A stretch of DNA of 64,000 nucleotides from Perkinsus olseni (GCA_013115135.1 JABANP010000030.1:180377-244376), one strand, 5' to 3'. Numbered from the stretch's first letter, positions 31,748 through 43,540 are shown. Notes: generated from the letters alone by a model not told the origin. Translations and numbers: made by a program.

Positions 31748-34700
31748 TCACAATGAAGCAAACCCTCGGCATCAGAGCCGTCCAGCTAGCAGCGTTGCCA
31801 TTCTGCTGAATAAGGCAACGTAACATAAAATTTACAAGACGATGGCGGGACTCGTGCCAACCGTTCAGACGACTAGCATGGCCGACACTCCTCGCCCATC
31901 GAATACCCAAAGCACGACTCCATATAACTGCACCTAGGTTGGTAAAGCGGGCATCAGCATCAGATAGTAGCCCCAAAGGATAACCATGGGCTTGGAAAAT
32001 ACTTTCGAGCCCGGCCAACAAGAGATGAGTGGGTGCGTAGTGAGGGATTATAGCATGAGCTACATATCCAGTCACAACGTCCACCACCAACAAACACATC
32101 AAAGAGTCGTGATACGGAGAACGGCAGCCCTCTTGCTTGTAGGGTCCTAGGAGGTCAATCCCTAGGAGCTCCCAAGGCTGTGTAGCCTTGAGCAGCTGAG
32201 ACCCCAAAACGTGAGAGACCGTACGAGTATTGCGTTGAGCACGACATATAAGACAACGCCGTTGAGCTCGCAAATACTCAGAGAGAGGACCAGCGTCGAA
32301 ATCAAATTTGACAGACCTATACAGCTTATAGGCCCCTAAGTGAGCATAATACAAATGAAGCCTATCACAAACTTCACGCCTCAGTTCCCGAGGAACAGCT
32401 AACCCGCGAGTAACCGAGTTCACTACATAGGCCTTCAACGGGTCTCCGGAAGCATCAGCAACAACAGAGTACTTGCGGAGAGTCCTAGCATCGGCCTTCG
32501 AATTACAAGAAGGGTCTAAGAGGGGCTTGAAATCAGAATCATCCCTCTGCTTAAGCTTAACATAATCTTTCAATGGTTTAATAATACTAGGATCATCATC
32601 AATTGCAGTCAGCAACTTCGACATGATCATATCATCACTTAATTTCACACAGTCGCTACTGTCAGAGCGAAGGCGAGCTTGACGAACTGCTTCAATCAAG
32701 AGCGGGTCAGCACAGGGACAGCATCGAAGAGAGAGACCTCGCGAATAACAGTCACTTGGATTCCTCTTGCCAGACAAATGGAAGACTCGACCACCATATG
32801 GTACCAGCAGCTGGGCAATTTTGAACAGAGTCTTCAGCTCCCATGACGGAACGGTAACAGATTTCCAGCCGCAGCGAAAAGCCTCGAAGTCAGATGACTG
32901 CTTAACGAGCCGAAAGGCCCTACATAACCTATAATAATTGGCCTCGTTGTCGGTGTACAACTCAGGAGCAGGAACGCACAACTTAACAGACCTCAACGCG
33001 CGAGCGGTTTCTGCATAAAGCAGAGCCGCTTCCAAGCACGATAAAAGTTCTTTACGAACTATAGACCAAGGCTGCTTCGCAGCCTGAATTAAGTGCGCAC
33101 TGCAACGAACGAGGTTATAAGTAGAGTCACATATCACAGCCGCGGTGCCAAAATTAGAAGCGTCACAGAACAGTAGGAAGACAGCGCTCGCATCCAAGTT
33201 TAATACTCGACTTATAGGGGGGAAACGAGCAAATTCAACCAGAACAGATTCTAACGCTCTATAGGCACCAACGCTGATGAACTCATCCAAGTCACCGACA
33301 GAATCTTGCTCAAACTCACGTCTCAGAATATAACGCATACGGAGCAAGAGATTGCTCTGGAACCCCAGCGGATCATAACACTGAGCAATAAGGCTCATCA
33401 CATCACGACGGGTAAGGATGACTTTGTCTTTAGAGGCAGCAATAACGCAAGTCGGAAAGTCAGGGCCATCACTGTCCGACAGAGTGTCATCGGGGTTCCA
33501 TAAGAGGCCGAGTACCTTACAAGGATGCTCGACTGGAACTCCCACACGACACTTCTTAGGTTGACAGTGAAAGCCGTATTTGCGACAAGTCTCTAGCAGA
33601 ATACGAACTGCGTCCGACAAAAGGGACGGATCCGAGCACGCAACGATGAGATCATCCATGTACCCTGAGTAGACAACAGAGGCCTTACTTCCGTATTGAG
33701 TATTAAATGTGGCTTGAGCTTCTCTACACATATAAGAAACAGCATGCTGCAAAGCTGCAGCGCTGTGAGGACTCCCCATAGGGGGAGAAATGAGCCGGAA
33801 AAGATCATCGCCCCAAGCCAAACAAAATAAATACTCTACATCGGGATCCGCTGAGTTCCTGAGCTGATAATAAGCACACTCCAAATCTACGAGAGCCACG
33901 GCAGGATAGGCTCTAAATGCTAACAGGTGAGGCAAAGTGCCTCTCAACACCGAATCATGGGGTTTGGTCCTGCCTAGACCAGAACCTATAAGGCCCCGAA
34001 AGACAACACCATTCAAGACGGGCCTAACCGGAGTGGACTTCGATGGGCTGAGCACAGCAAAATGAGATATCAGCCCCGTAACTTTCGCCCACTCCGATTT
34101 ATCGACCCTGACGAGAACACCCATGTCGATATAACGTTGAAACACCTTAGCGTAATTATCAAATGAATCATCTGCTTTCAACTTCTGAGCCGCTGCCTTG
34201 TGCTTCAAGATGCATCGGTTGATGTCACTCGCAGTGGGCTTGGGTAGTCTCCTTGTACTCAGCCACGGCACGCCGTAACAGAAACGCTCAACCGTCGTCT
34301 CCTTACCCTCCGAGTCGATGGTCTTCTCTATAGCAAAGCCTTCAAAACGAGTTTGATTGTAGCTGAACTTCGTCGGCTTTGTAGGAACCGTCTCGTCTTC
34401 GGTGACAGCACCCTCCGCGAGGAAACCGTCGTCGAAACCACAGAGGATGGAATCTGAGAAGTCAACCTCTGTAGGATGTTCTCTGATGTGATCACCGTCT
34501 TCAATAGTCTCAGCAAGTATGTGTAAAAAGTCAACGTTGTTGACCGGCTCTTCGTCACGTGCAGGCTGACCTTTTACAATACCCTGAGCGGTCTCGCGAT
34601 CAACAGCAGCACGGAGGATGACACCTTGGGAACAAACATGTAACAACAACGAGAGGGCTCTTAAAGCCGACATACCAAGGATGAGGTCAGCTGCTAACGG

Positions 34701-36458
34701 AACCGGAGCCACCAGACACCAGATCTCAGTTGCTTTATGTGGCACTTGTAATCTAATACGAACCGCTTCATGACATTCAAAAGTCGAGCCATCCGCTAAA
34801 ATTGCTTTAGCCGAAACACGCTTGCTCGATCCTATATGACTAACGGGCAACTCTGAACGGAACTTCTGACTAATAAAGCTACGACCGGCCCCGGTATCTA
34901 ACATCGCGATAACCGAGGTCGCTGAACTCCCAGGAGATAGAGATTGCGAGCAAGCGACGACATCAACTGGAACACGGAGAGGAGCAGACTGATAATCATC
35001 GGATAGAATCTCGTTCACTGGCTCGCATTGCAGAGTAGCCACCCATGCCGCATCCGGAGTGGCATTGGGTGGCAAGCGGCTAGAACTCAAAGCGTCGCAA
35101 GACTGAGCCTCAGGAATCGACTGGTTACTAGACCGACTACTAGACTGATTCTCAGGAGCTGAAACAGAATTCGATTTCCTGGGCTTACGACACGAGTAAC
35201 ACAAGTGCCCGAACTGGCCACAACGGTCGCAGTGCAACTTACGATCCTTGGCCAGTCTACATTCGGAGGCTCGATGCCCAAAGTTGCCACATGCAAGGCA
35301 TCGTGACTCAATGCTATTAGGCAGATCATCAGGACAATCCCGAGCTTTATGCCCTTTGATCAAACAACGCTTACAAGTATCAAAAGGCAAAGATTTCAAA
35401 TGAGGGAAACGCCGACCGGGGGTCCCCAAGGTAGCCACCTCTGGAACAGGTGGCACGGAAGAAGGGGCCTGTGATCGCCATAACTTAGCTCGAGACTCCA
35501 ACTGAGATCTTGCTGTAGCCAGAGCGGTACCAGACAGAAGATACTGCAGGGCCCAGTCGTTGAAGGGTGCCAATGCACAGTTGATCAGCTTGTCAAACAC
35601 AGCCGAATCCGATAAGGTATCACCTTGAAGGCGGAGTTCTACCCTGAACTTGTCAACCTGGGATAGAAATGATAGATAGGACGACCCGGCCGTCTGCCTC
35701 AAATCATGCCATTCCTGTCGCAGCCTCGCTGCTTCACTAACATCCTGATACGTCGTTAATAACGCCGCTCTCAAGTCCCTATACAACTCCTGGAAGCGAG
35801 CAACCAGTGCTTGAACATCAGAGAACTCCGAGAGAGCATAGTCCGTGGAAGCCGAAATACGGTTCCTGACGTCTTCTGACAGGGAGTAGAGAAGCAGAAA
35901 GTACGAGCACACTGAGCCAGGGGCTATCGCGCTCGTAGCAAGCAGACGGTCAAAGCTACTTAGATGCGCTCGGACCGACCCTGAAGTAGATGTTGATCTT
36001 GAATTAGAAAATAGACCACCCCCTGACGTTGCCGGTAAAGCGACCGTAGCTGGGATCTCCTCCGGACTTCCTCCTATAAATCGAGGAAAGTCAGTCGTCT
36101 TCAATTCCTGCCTCGCCTCCTTGCGAGCATTCTGCACTATCTGACAACACTTACTGCGAGCATCGGTCGGCTGGGCAGTTGACGACACTCCGTCTGCGGA
36201 AACCTGCAAAGGGGGGTCCTCTTGGGCCAAAGGCTGTCGCTGGGATGGCATCGAAGGGGTAACATTGGGAGGCGTTGGGGGCAGTGAGGCAAGGGCCTCC
36301 ACCCTCGCAGATAGGCCCTCAATCCTCTCAACAAGCTTAGCTACGACTCCTTCTGTAACCACACTCGGGGAGCCCGTCGGATCTGACTGCGAGTTCCCCG
36401 CTTCTCTCGACGGTGTGGCGACCGAAGCTGTAGACTTCCTCCTAGTTTGACGGGGCAT
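31629..36458 (-). CDS. Gag-Pol polyprotein of the BEL/Pao-like element
   Basis: A 1609-codon ORF from ATG 36458. It has an N-terminal Ser/Pro-rich part with a short coiled coil (VVAKLVERIEGLSARVEAL), a capsid-like helical region, then three zinc knuckles (CKRCLIKGHKARDC, CLACGNFGHRASEC, CDRCGQFGHLCYSC). The protease has AMLDTGAGRSFIS and LILGMSAL. The reverse transcriptase has ALVDLECAYYQL, PMGSPHSAAALQHAV and the YMDD catalytic motif. RNase H starts LLFCDASNFGTAAV and includes LYTDNEANYY. The integrase has H..H (LHLYYAHLG) and CLIC, then LGIDLLGPY, LLSDADARF and WHESRHRLV for the DDE residues. It is intact up to the frame break near 31.7 kb. Gag and pol share one frame, so no frameshift is needed between them, unlike the Ty3-like element at 5.8-14.8 kb. 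Confidence 0.93.
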   Translation of the reverse strand: MPRQTRRKSTASVATPSREAGNSQSDPTGSPSVVTEGVVAKLVERIEGLSARVEALASLPPTPPNVTPSMPSQRQPLAQEDPPLQVSADGVSSTAQPTDARSKCCQIVQNARKEARQELKTTDFPRFIGGSPEEIPATVALPATSGGGLFSNSRSTSTSGSVRAHLSSFDRLLATSAIAPGSVCSYFLLLYSLSEDVRNRISASTDYALSEFSDVQALVARFQELYRDLRAALLTTYQDVSEAARLRQEWHDLRQTAGSSYLSFLSQVDKFRVELRLQGDTLSDSAVFDKLINCALAPFNDWALQYLLSGTALATARSQLESRAKLWRSQAPSSVPPVPEVATLGTPGRRFPHLKSLPFDTCKRCLIKGHKARDCPDDLPNSIESRCLACGNFGHRASECRLAKDRKLHCDRCGQFGHLCYSCRKPRKSNSVSAPENQSSSRSSNQSIPEAQSCDALSSSRLPPNATPDAAWVATLQCEPVNEILSDDYQSAPLRVPVDVVACSQSLSPGSSATSVIAMLDTGAGRSFISQKFRSELPVSHIGSSKRVSAKAILADGSTFECHEAVRIRLQVPHKATEIWCLVAPVPLAADLILGMSALRALSLLLHVCSQGVILRAAVDRETAQGIVKGQPARDEEPVNNVDFLHILAETIEDGDHIREHPTEVDFSDSILCGFDDGFLAEGAVTEDETVPTKPTKFSYNQTRFEGFAIEKTIDSEGKETTVERFCYGVPWLSTRRLPKPTASDINRCILKHKAAAQKLKADDSFDNYAKVFQRYIDMGVLVRVDKSEWAKVTGLISHFAVLSPSKSTPVRPVLNGVVFRGLIGSGLGRTKPHDSVLRGTLPHLLAFRAYPAVALVDLECAYYQLRNSADPDVEYLFCLAWGDDLFRLISPPMGSPHSAAALQHAVSYMCREAQATFNTQYGSKASVVYSGYMDDLIVACSDPSLLSDAVRILLETCRKYGFHCQPKKCRVGVPVEHPCKVLGLLWNPDDTLSDSDGPDFPTCVIAASKDKVILTRRDVMSLIAQCYDPLGFQSNLLLRMRYILRREFEQDSVGDLDEFISVGAYRALESVLVEFARFPPISRVLNLDASAVFLLFCDASNFGTAAVICDSTYNLVRCSAHLIQAAKQPWSIVRKELLSCLEAALLYAETARALRSVKLCVPAPELYTDNEANYYRLCRAFRLVKQSSDFEAFRCGWKSVTVPSWELKTLFKIAQLLVPYGGRVFHLSGKRNPSDCYSRGLSLRCCPCADPLLIEAVRQARLRSDSSDCVKLSDDMIMSKLLTAIDDDPSIIKPLKDYVKLKQRDDSDFKPLLDPSCNSKADARTLRKYSVVADASGDPLKAYVVNSVTRGLAVPRELRREVCDRLHLYYAHLGAYKLYRSVKFDFDAGPLSEYLRAQRRCLICRAQRNTRTVSHVLGSQLLKATQPWELLGIDLLGPYKQEGCRSPYHDSLMCLLVVDVVTGYVAHAIIPHYAPTHLLLAGLESIFQAHGYPLGLLSDADARFTNLGAVIWSRALGIRWARSVGHASRLNGWHESRHRLVNFMLRCLIQQNGNAASWTALMPRVCFIVNNIVRSSLSSSTYSSDLHYVHGRCYPFNGTRSYPIQGGC

Positions 36459-37429
36459 TGAAGTACGTCTTCGGAGTTAACGTTCTCGGATGATTGTTCT
36501 TCTCGGATGATTGTTGAGCAATGAGTGCTTGATGTGACCCTTATAGTTAACGCAAGCCATCGTACATAGTCGTAGGTCTCAGTAGTTCTTCACAGTAAGA
36601 GTTCCAAAGACGTCTGAATCATATTGAGCTAACATTGAGACTTCTTCTATCTATTCTTCCTATGTTTATGCGTGCTGCTAGCATCGAAAGTATTGCAAGT
36701 TTCCAAGTTTCAGCAACGAGTTGCAACACTCCCGGCGCGGCAAAGGTAGTCAAATAATAGTCAAGTTAAAGGGCTCTAAGGTCAAGTAGGCATGACATAC
36801 TAATAGTAACGATGAGAAGCTGAATAACCGCTCTACAGTACTACTATGGAACAAGCCGACATCTAAGTGAACTTATCATTATCAGGAGTGAACATATTCT
36901 GATCGGAGGGAACACAGAAGCAAGGCTACGGTCATGTGGGGACTTCATTTGATCATGTCGGGGCCAAGGTCAGTACCGATCCAAAAGCGAATTACGTTCC
37001 AGCAGTTCAGCACCAAGTCTAGAATAAACAGCTCTCGAGTAGCGGTATACAGTTACCACGGTCATCTGAAGGGTAGAGCCATCTCTATAACACTAAGGGG
37101 ATATGGTCGGTGCTGATACTCATCTCGGTCTTCATTCACAAGGTCGTCATTCATAGGCTTGACTTTCGAAGGTCATCAGTCATGAGGCACATCTCTAGCA
37201 TGAATAACTCATCATGGGGTAGGTCTAACTGTTCTCAGAGTAGCATTATACCAAGGTACATATCACGGAGAAATGGTCGATAAGCAAAGGGGACATTACA
37301 GGAGCTTGAGGGGACTTATGATAGCCTTGAGGACATATACCAACATATCAGATCTTGAGCCAAATATCGAAGGGGAGCCAATATCATAGGAGGGGTCAGC
37401 CAAGTACACAATGGTTCTTCTCGGATGAT
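36459..37429 (-). other. Leader of the BEL/Pao-like element with an unusual primer site
   Basis: Just inside the 5' LTR the element strand reads ATCATCCGAGAAGAACC instead of the usual TGG-starting PBS. The junction sequence recurs about 20-60 nt upstream of the gag ATG: 21 bp are identical between 37414-37434 and 36496-36516, plus a partial third copy at 36482-36500. Between these copies no coding frame is seen. Confidence 0.6.
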
Positions 37430-37615
37430 TGTTGCAACTAATGTGGAGCAGGGACGTACTCGTAGAACGCAAGATACGAGAGACTGCTGACGAGGGGTGT
37501 ATACTACTTGAGATGGTAGAAACCAACTGTCTGTCGTACGGACTGTAGCTATGTCAGCGACTTAAGAAAATAAGAGAGAGAGCAAGATAGCAAGACAAGC
37601 TTCCACTCTTCAACA
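37430..37615 (-). repeat. 5' LTR of the BEL/Pao-like element
   Basis: 186 bp, identical to 31061-31246, and followed on the plus strand by the CAGC duplication copy (37616-37619). Confidence 0.96.
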
Positions 37616-37675
37616 CAGCTATCGCACGCACTTGAGCACGCGTGCTCCTCTGAAAAGCCAACGCTCCAGGGCGAA

Positions 37676-37963
37676 TTACACCCAATCAGAACGGATGATC
37701 ATCCAAAGGAAGCTCCGCAGCCTGCGGACCGCAGGTCTTGACCCAGCCGTACGGTGAGTCATATGGAATCCGCCCCTTCCTAGCGGGTCGTCAATGGTCC
37801 TAACTCGGAGTCCAGCCTGCGCCAAGACAGTCTTCATGTCACTCTGGATGTCTACCATGTATTGCCGCCGCTTGTGGGCCTCAAGTTGAGGGTCGAGAGA
37901 ACTAGCTTGCGAGCTGATCGAAGATCTACTGGATGTTATCGATTTCCACTCTGTAGTCTCCAC
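37676..37963 (-). CDS. C-terminal exon of an unknown gene
   Basis: The minus-strand frame reads METTEWKSITSSRSSISSQASSLDPQLEAHKRRQYMVDIQSDMKTVLAQAGLRVRTIDDPLGRGG and continues to a stop at 37676. The Ser-rich then charged helical text looks coding. The tail after GRGG (basic, Trp-containing) may be exon or intron read-through. The BEL/Pao element lies only 60 bp beyond the stop. No family is recognised. Confidence 0.4.
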   Translation of the reverse strand: METTEWKSITSSRSSISSQASSLDPQLEAHKRRQYMVDIQSDMKTVLAQAGLRVRTIDDPLGRGGFHMTHRTAGSRPAVRRLRSFLWMIIRSDWV

Positions 37964-38547
37964 GAGAAGATGAAATTGATCAATCGCTCACGGTTGAAAT
38001 TGACCTATAGAGGGACAACTCGCGGTGTGGACCGCGCTAGCGCTTAGTCGCGCGCCGACAAAGGTTCTCGCGGAGATCATTGCAATGTACAGTGCCGTGT
38101 TTGTGATGGGCAAAATTCGGTCCATGTGGCACACAGTTTGACAGCGTTCGGCAGAGTTGTGCGATCCGTGCCGGTATCTCCTGGTCACCCGTTTACTTTC
38201 TTCATGGTTGCGGGATATGTACGCGTATCATACGCGGCGTATGCATTGCGCGAGAGGGTACAACACCCACCTTTCCGAAGCGTGAGCTGATGAACGATCG
38301 GGCTCATGAGTACCGTATGGAGAAAATGGGATGATAGAAAGCTAGATCGAGAGTACTTTTTCGAACCTTGCTCCACGCAAGTGTGAATCCTCGGGTGATG
38401 GTTCGAGTGCGAGTCTCGGCTTTAGCGCAACGCGGCTCCTGTGAGCAGTGGAAGTTTTTGAACAGAAAATCAACAGTGAACTCAACACCCAAGATCAACG
38501 GAACGCTGAGGTCATATACTTGGAAGGGCATGGATGAGTTATGAGTG

Positions 38548-39130
38548 CTAGCTGGTTGATTCCGAAGTAACCGTACGGCGCTGGATCGCGCATTTGAACC
38601 TGAAGAAGTGATAGAGCGAAGGCAAAAACATGAACATGCAGAGCACTACACCCTGCTCGAGACCTCTGGCAACTCTAATCCTGACTCCGACGGACACTTC
38701 ACGATCCTTGTGACCGATTTTTGGAGCAAGATTTCCGTTAAATAATGGCGTTTCTGAGCTCCTCACCTGGAGCTCCTTCACCCACATCGGTTGGTGGAAA
38801 ATGACATTCTGTGAAAATCCCGCTATGGGCGTGCCATTCGCAACATCTCGAGGAATCGACGTCCAGTCGGTCGCGTCAGCCCAATGTGCGCCTTTGCTTC
38901 CAGCCAGCACTCTGATCCGAAACTGACTAGAGTCACCCTGGCCGTCCTATTCAGAATGTAATTCTACGTACATCTGCCGGCGGCTTATCCCAGTCTATCC
39001 GCATTCCATCCACGAGCCTCTGTCCTGGTCTTATTGCACCCTTCCAAGTAATAACCTAATACTGATGAGTTCTGTAATCTACTCACGTTCTGTGACCCCA
39101 GTTTCATTTCAGAGCTCACCAGATGATGGG
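38548..39130 (-). CDS. Exons of an unknown membrane protein
   Basis: Minus-strand exons read YYVTAHSHHLVSSEMKLGSQN (about 39150-39095), WKGAIRPGQRLVDGMRIDWDKPPADV (about 39050-38965) and LAGSKGAHWADATDWTSIPRDVANGTPIAGFSQNVIFHQPMWVKELQV...EVSVGVRIRVARGLEQGVVLCMFMFLPSLYHFF (38910-38600). The last has one strong hydrophobic segment near its end. The text looks coding and is joined by plausible GT/AG sites, but I cannot assign a family. A following frame, MPFQVYDLSVPLILGVEFTVDFLFKNFHC (38531 onward), may be the next gene or exon. Confidence 0.4.
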
Positions 39131-39149
39131 AATGCGCCGTAACGTAGTA

Positions 39150-40400
39150 ATTCCTCAGCCCTCCTCGAACCAGGCAGGAGTATGATCGTGCGCGAGTGAA
39201 AACTTCACCTCATCAGGAACTGGACCATAGGCTTTCCCGAGGCCGCTCCCATGAGACACGAATTTCTGACGTATATGGACGGCGTCGCTGCTCAATGTCG
39301 GATCAGGAAGGATCGTCCCATCGCCTGCCATGTGTCAGGCAGGCAACACGTAGTGCCGCATCGCACCGACTTACTCGGCCTATTGACCCGTTCGAACATG
39401 TAAAACTGCGAGGGGCTCGGCCGGTGGCCCATTTGGGCTACTTGGAATTGGGGAGAGGCTGAAGGTCGGGAAAAGTTCACCCTTGCCTCTCGTATAACCA
39501 CGTCTCAACGCGCGAGAGGCTAACTCGCTCGCTAGCCCGGATATGATCGCCGAGCCTCACCTGTCCGGATATGCTCGGGTGGCGGTAGAAAATACCTCTT
39601 CACTGAGGTCACGAAGGAGAGAACGGCATCATGCGGCGCCGAACAACTCCAGTGATGTGTCATTGGAAGTGAGCCGCTGGGGAAGCGCGTGCCCTCATCT
39701 GATAGGACTCACGCTATGGGAATGAACCTTTTGCCAGATCAACATGTCCATCATTGCTTCGGAGAGCAGTTCGAAGTGGAATCAGGTTACTATGAAAGCC
39801 TTTGATCAGCCAAATACCCGATTCCCGAGCTGCTGTTTTCTACTTGCCATTGTTCGAGCGGGAAAGTTGAGAAATCGGCTCGGTTATGAAACAACTGCAG
39901 GCTGAAGAATGCGCCGTGCTCCTGAATGTAGCCTAGCTCCGGCTATAGATGGAGTACTTGATTGTGGTTAATCATCTGCTCCCCTGAACACGCGCCAGTT
40001 GTTCTAGAAACAGCCCTGGTAACTGTCGCTTCAGACGCGCAGGGTCTCCTCCTTCCCTAATCAACCGGGTAGGTGGAGCTGTTCACCACGACCAGAGAAT
40101 GCCAAGCCCGCAAACTAAAACTGAGTTGCGCCGCCGTTCATACCGACACCACAAAATGATCAGAAATTTCAAATCTCAAAGTTCAAATGTTGCTCGTATT
40201 GTGATCGCCAGCGGGCAGAGGAGATTTCGCAGCCGCGGACTCGTGCCGCAGCCAGTCCTCCCCATTGACATATAAACAACGAGATTCTCCCGTCGGACGA
40301 CACCGCTGGTAAGACAAATCGACATGCCACGTCGTTGTGGGCAACACATCGTTACTTTTTCTTTCCTTTTTCTTTCCCTTGCCTGAAAATCTACTCACGA
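39150..40400. other. Unresolved stretch, probably upstream exons of minus-strand genes
   Basis: Only short frames are present, with no motif I can name. No RNA gene or repeat was seen. Confidence 0.3.
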
Positions 40401-40696
40401 CACATCGAAGAGACTTCTAATGCAACTCACGAGCATCTTTTCGCTCCTCGGCCTCTCGCATGAGCTCCTCCTGTATGCCCGTTTCCTAAGGATTTTTGCA
40501 GCTCTCAATGAGCAGGATAGCAGCAACTCAAGAAAGGGGCTCGACAAACACCGCTCGTAGAATTTGCGACTACGAAGTTATCAGATGGGAAGAGACGAAA
40601 ATTCACGAGATACTTCCGAATGAGCCGGGTGCAATACCAAGAATAACGAACGAAGCACAGTTCACAGCCTCACCTCTGACTTCCGGTTCTCAACCT

Positions 40697-43540
40697 CTAG
40701 CTTCCACTCTTCGAAAGAGCCTTTAACACGCTCGTTCCGCCTGTTCTCGATTCCGTAAACATCGATCTGGAAAACAGATTTGAGACGAGAAAGACCGCGC
40801 ATCGAACTAAGATGCCAACGCTGTGCTGATGACAAGTGTCCACGGAGGGCAGCCAATTTGATGACCGTCGAGCACTCCGGTAGTTGCTGGTCATCCCGGT
40901 CCTCACTCTCTCTTTCTCGACGGCTTCCAACCAGTCTCGTGTGTCATCGTGAGCTTCCTGCATCGTCAACCTCTCGTTCCTTTCCAAGACACGTCTCGAA
41001 TGAAGGTCTGCAGCATTGGCATCAACAATAGCCTGCAGGTCTCGCATCTGATACACACCAAGTGGAACGACTCCTACTAGGGGAAGGTAATCGCATACGA
41101 TCTCGGGCTCATGGTAGAAATGCAGGATAAGACCAGCTCCTCGAAGTTCTCCGCTGGTGAAGGTTGGCTAGCGCATTACTCTTCACACACACACGCTAAA
41201 ACCCTAATTTTCTCCTAACAGATTTCTCTTTTTCCGCGGTCTCACAAATTCTAGTTCATCCTATTCTGCTATGTCGCAAATGGTAAATCACAAAAAAATC
41301 TCATGCATTTCCCAGAGAGCTGACAGGCCAAAGATCCGACTAACGACCTTTTGCGCCTCTGGATTTCTACCTGCTCAACTGTGAGCGAGTTCTCCATGAC
41401 GTCAAGGGTGACCGGATGAGGCGGGCAATTCTCTCGAGTGCGCTGATTCCTCGCATACTCGAGAAGATGTTCGCCCCCAACTGATGTGATATTATTGCGG
41501 CCGAGTAAGAGGACCTGAGCAAGCCACCGATTTTAGTGAAGACAAAACGCCGCAGTCTTGGGTATATTATCCCCCAGGCATGGCTAGGATTCTCCCCTCT
41601 GGACTTTCCGTACGAAAGGGCCGAGGTTCCTAGGAATTCTCCGCCTGTTCCACGTTGTCTTCTCTCACCCCTAGACGCATAAATCCAATGCCACAATCGT
41701 CACTGAGAGTCATTAGCAACGAAGAGATTTTGCACTACCGTTCGGACCGTAGTGAATACACAGCATATTCGTTTCTTCCCTATCGCTCGTCGGTGAGAAG
41801 TTCTCACGCCCACCAAACGGAAAAGGCCTCTTAGAGATTCCCCTTCAACCTTCGTGAACCCTCGCTACCATTAGGCTCTCGTTCACGTCCAGTCCGCGAC
41901 ACAACTCGGCCACTGCTTCCTGATCGTTCCCGGAGGAAGTCAAATCGTTATCCCGAAGATTCAAATACTTCAAGCTATTGTTCCCAGCCAAAACCTACCA
42001 AGTTGATTTTACTGGCGCGGCGGCGCTCTTGCTCGACTAGCTCGTACCTCGCCGAGCCTCCTAGCCGTGCCCGGGCCCAGTGAATTGCCTTCCAAGTCGA
42101 CGTATTGCAAAGTCCGATTCACCTCGAGCATGGCCGAAAGTGATACGCCATCCTCGTCGCTGAGGCACTTCCGAGCCTGCCAGGCATGCGCCAGTTCACA
42201 ACACGAAACCCGAATTACGTTAGACCAATTGAAGGCAGTAGAACTCCGCCGGAAGAGCAAACGTCAGACGTCAAGTAGTGACAAAGGACCACAAACCACC
42301 TTCCCCATAGGAAATTACCAGCGTGATCGTTGTACAGCTGCGATTGGCTATGAGAGCGTTGCAGAGGAGTCGTAGTCTGACGCTTCCTATGTCGATGCCT
42401 GATGCACACAAACGGTATCACATAGCGTCGAGACTCCCCAGTCGATGCATTCTGATCACAGACTTGAGAACTTCAGTGAGAAGTTTCGGTAGCCAGTGGC
42501 CTTTCCCATCAATTGCTAATATAAAAAGCGTGCTATCGCTTTTCTGTCGCTACTCGCATAAGTACACTTGTCGGTACATCAACCACAGAAAACGGATCCG
42601 CAGGGATCATACCCGCCAAAGTGACCGCTTGGACATTGCTCGTATTTTGATGCAGCTGAGCTAGGATCTTATCAAGGCCGCCCTCGAGCTGCTTCCGCTG
42701 CTCCTCTTCTTCTCGTTTCCTTTGCTCCTGAGTACGAACGTTCTCGGTAGAGAAATGCGCCGCCCATACCTCCTCCTTCTGCCGTTGTTTCATCAGCAGC
42801 TTCAGCTTTTTGGCTTCTTGCTCACGCAGCCGCCGCTGAGCTTCTTCCTCTTCTTTTTGTCTCCTCAATGCCGCTGCTTCCTCCCTACAAGGAATGAAAA
42901 CTGATGTAAGTGTTCAGTAAACTGATACAGGAAGTCATCACCGACTCTAAACCCGTATTTCACGTTTGAAAAACAGCTTTAGAGTCGCTTCTAAGTTTCA
43001 GGATGGTTTTACTGAACAGAGGGAGTGTGTGTCAGTTTAAAGTCCAACGCCGTCGCCGGCTTAGTTGGACTTGATGCCGATGTGCTGTCACCTTACCGAT
43101 GAGCTCTGTGTAATGTTACTCAGCTAGTTCGAACGCTGCCACAGCAGAATAACCGACCAGACTATCTCATTCCCATTCAACAGGGAATAAACTTCATCAT
43201 TTCACCCCAACCTCGTTCCGGAATCATCTGTACCCGACAAATTGAGGACGTCGTTCAGAACGAGGCCGTTCATACGCACTAGCCTGATACACGGCTGATG
43301 AGCCTTCTACCTCCTTCTCTGCCGCTCGGCTGCTTTACTGGCCAGCAGATCAGCAGTCCGCTGCGTACGCGGTAGTACCTGTTTCAAGAATCTTGAGGTC
43401 GACTCTAGAGGAGGATAACTCACTTCAACTGGCGCACTGAAGTACAGGGTTCCTCTAACTTCAGACTCATCCTCAAACTCATCGATCGCTCGAGCCTCAG
43501 AGACGGCAGAGCCTCTACGACTTTCCGTTGAGATCGCCAT
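40697..43540 (-). CDS. Leucine-rich-repeat and coiled-coil protein
   Basis: An ATG at 43540 opens MAISTESRRGSAVSEARAIDEFEDESEVRG. After an intron-containing gap comes a long charged coiled coil at 42868-42540 (RRQKEEEEAQRRLREQEAKKLKLLMKQRQKEEV, RKREEEEQRKQLEGGLDKILAQL). Next come LRR units of the ribonuclease-inhibitor type (LEVNRTLQYVDLEGNSLGPGTARRLGE at 42160-42050; NNSLKYLNLRDNDLTSSGNDQEAVAELCRGLDVNESL at about 41995-41880). A second coiled stretch closes the visible gene (RDLQAIVDANAADLHSRRVLERNERL...EKERVR, 41050-40890). This order suggests a cytoskeletal or flagellar-type scaffold, which is inference. The exact exon borders and the stop were not resolved; it may continue to about 40.4 kb. 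Confidence 0.6.

Larger units (their letters stand above)
31061..37615 (-). mobile_element. BEL/Pao-like LTR retrotransposon
   Basis: The element is 6555 bp on the minus strand. The 186-bp LTRs at 31061-31246 and 37430-37615 are identical by reading, start TGTTG and end CAACA, and are flanked by CAGC direct repeats (31057-31060, 37616-37619). One long ORF carries gag zinc knuckles, protease, RT, RNase H and integrase; a +1 break separates its C-terminus. The block RRDVMSLIAQCYDPLGFQSNLLLRMRYILRR after the RT, and the domain order PR-RT-RH-IN in one frame with gag, point to the BEL/Pao group. A leader of about 0.97 kb lies between the 5' LTR and the gag start. Confidence 0.93.

Noticed and set aside
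37354..37364. TTTGGCTCAAG on the minus strand, like the end of the dinoflagellate/Perkinsus spliced leader
   Set aside because: Only 11 bases match and it lies in a retroelement leader; chance is not excluded, so it is not used as organism evidence.
38304..38910. Possible ciliary membrane protein (TMEM231-like) from scattered hydrophobic blocks
   Set aside because: The blocks are in the wrong order on the minus strand for that family.
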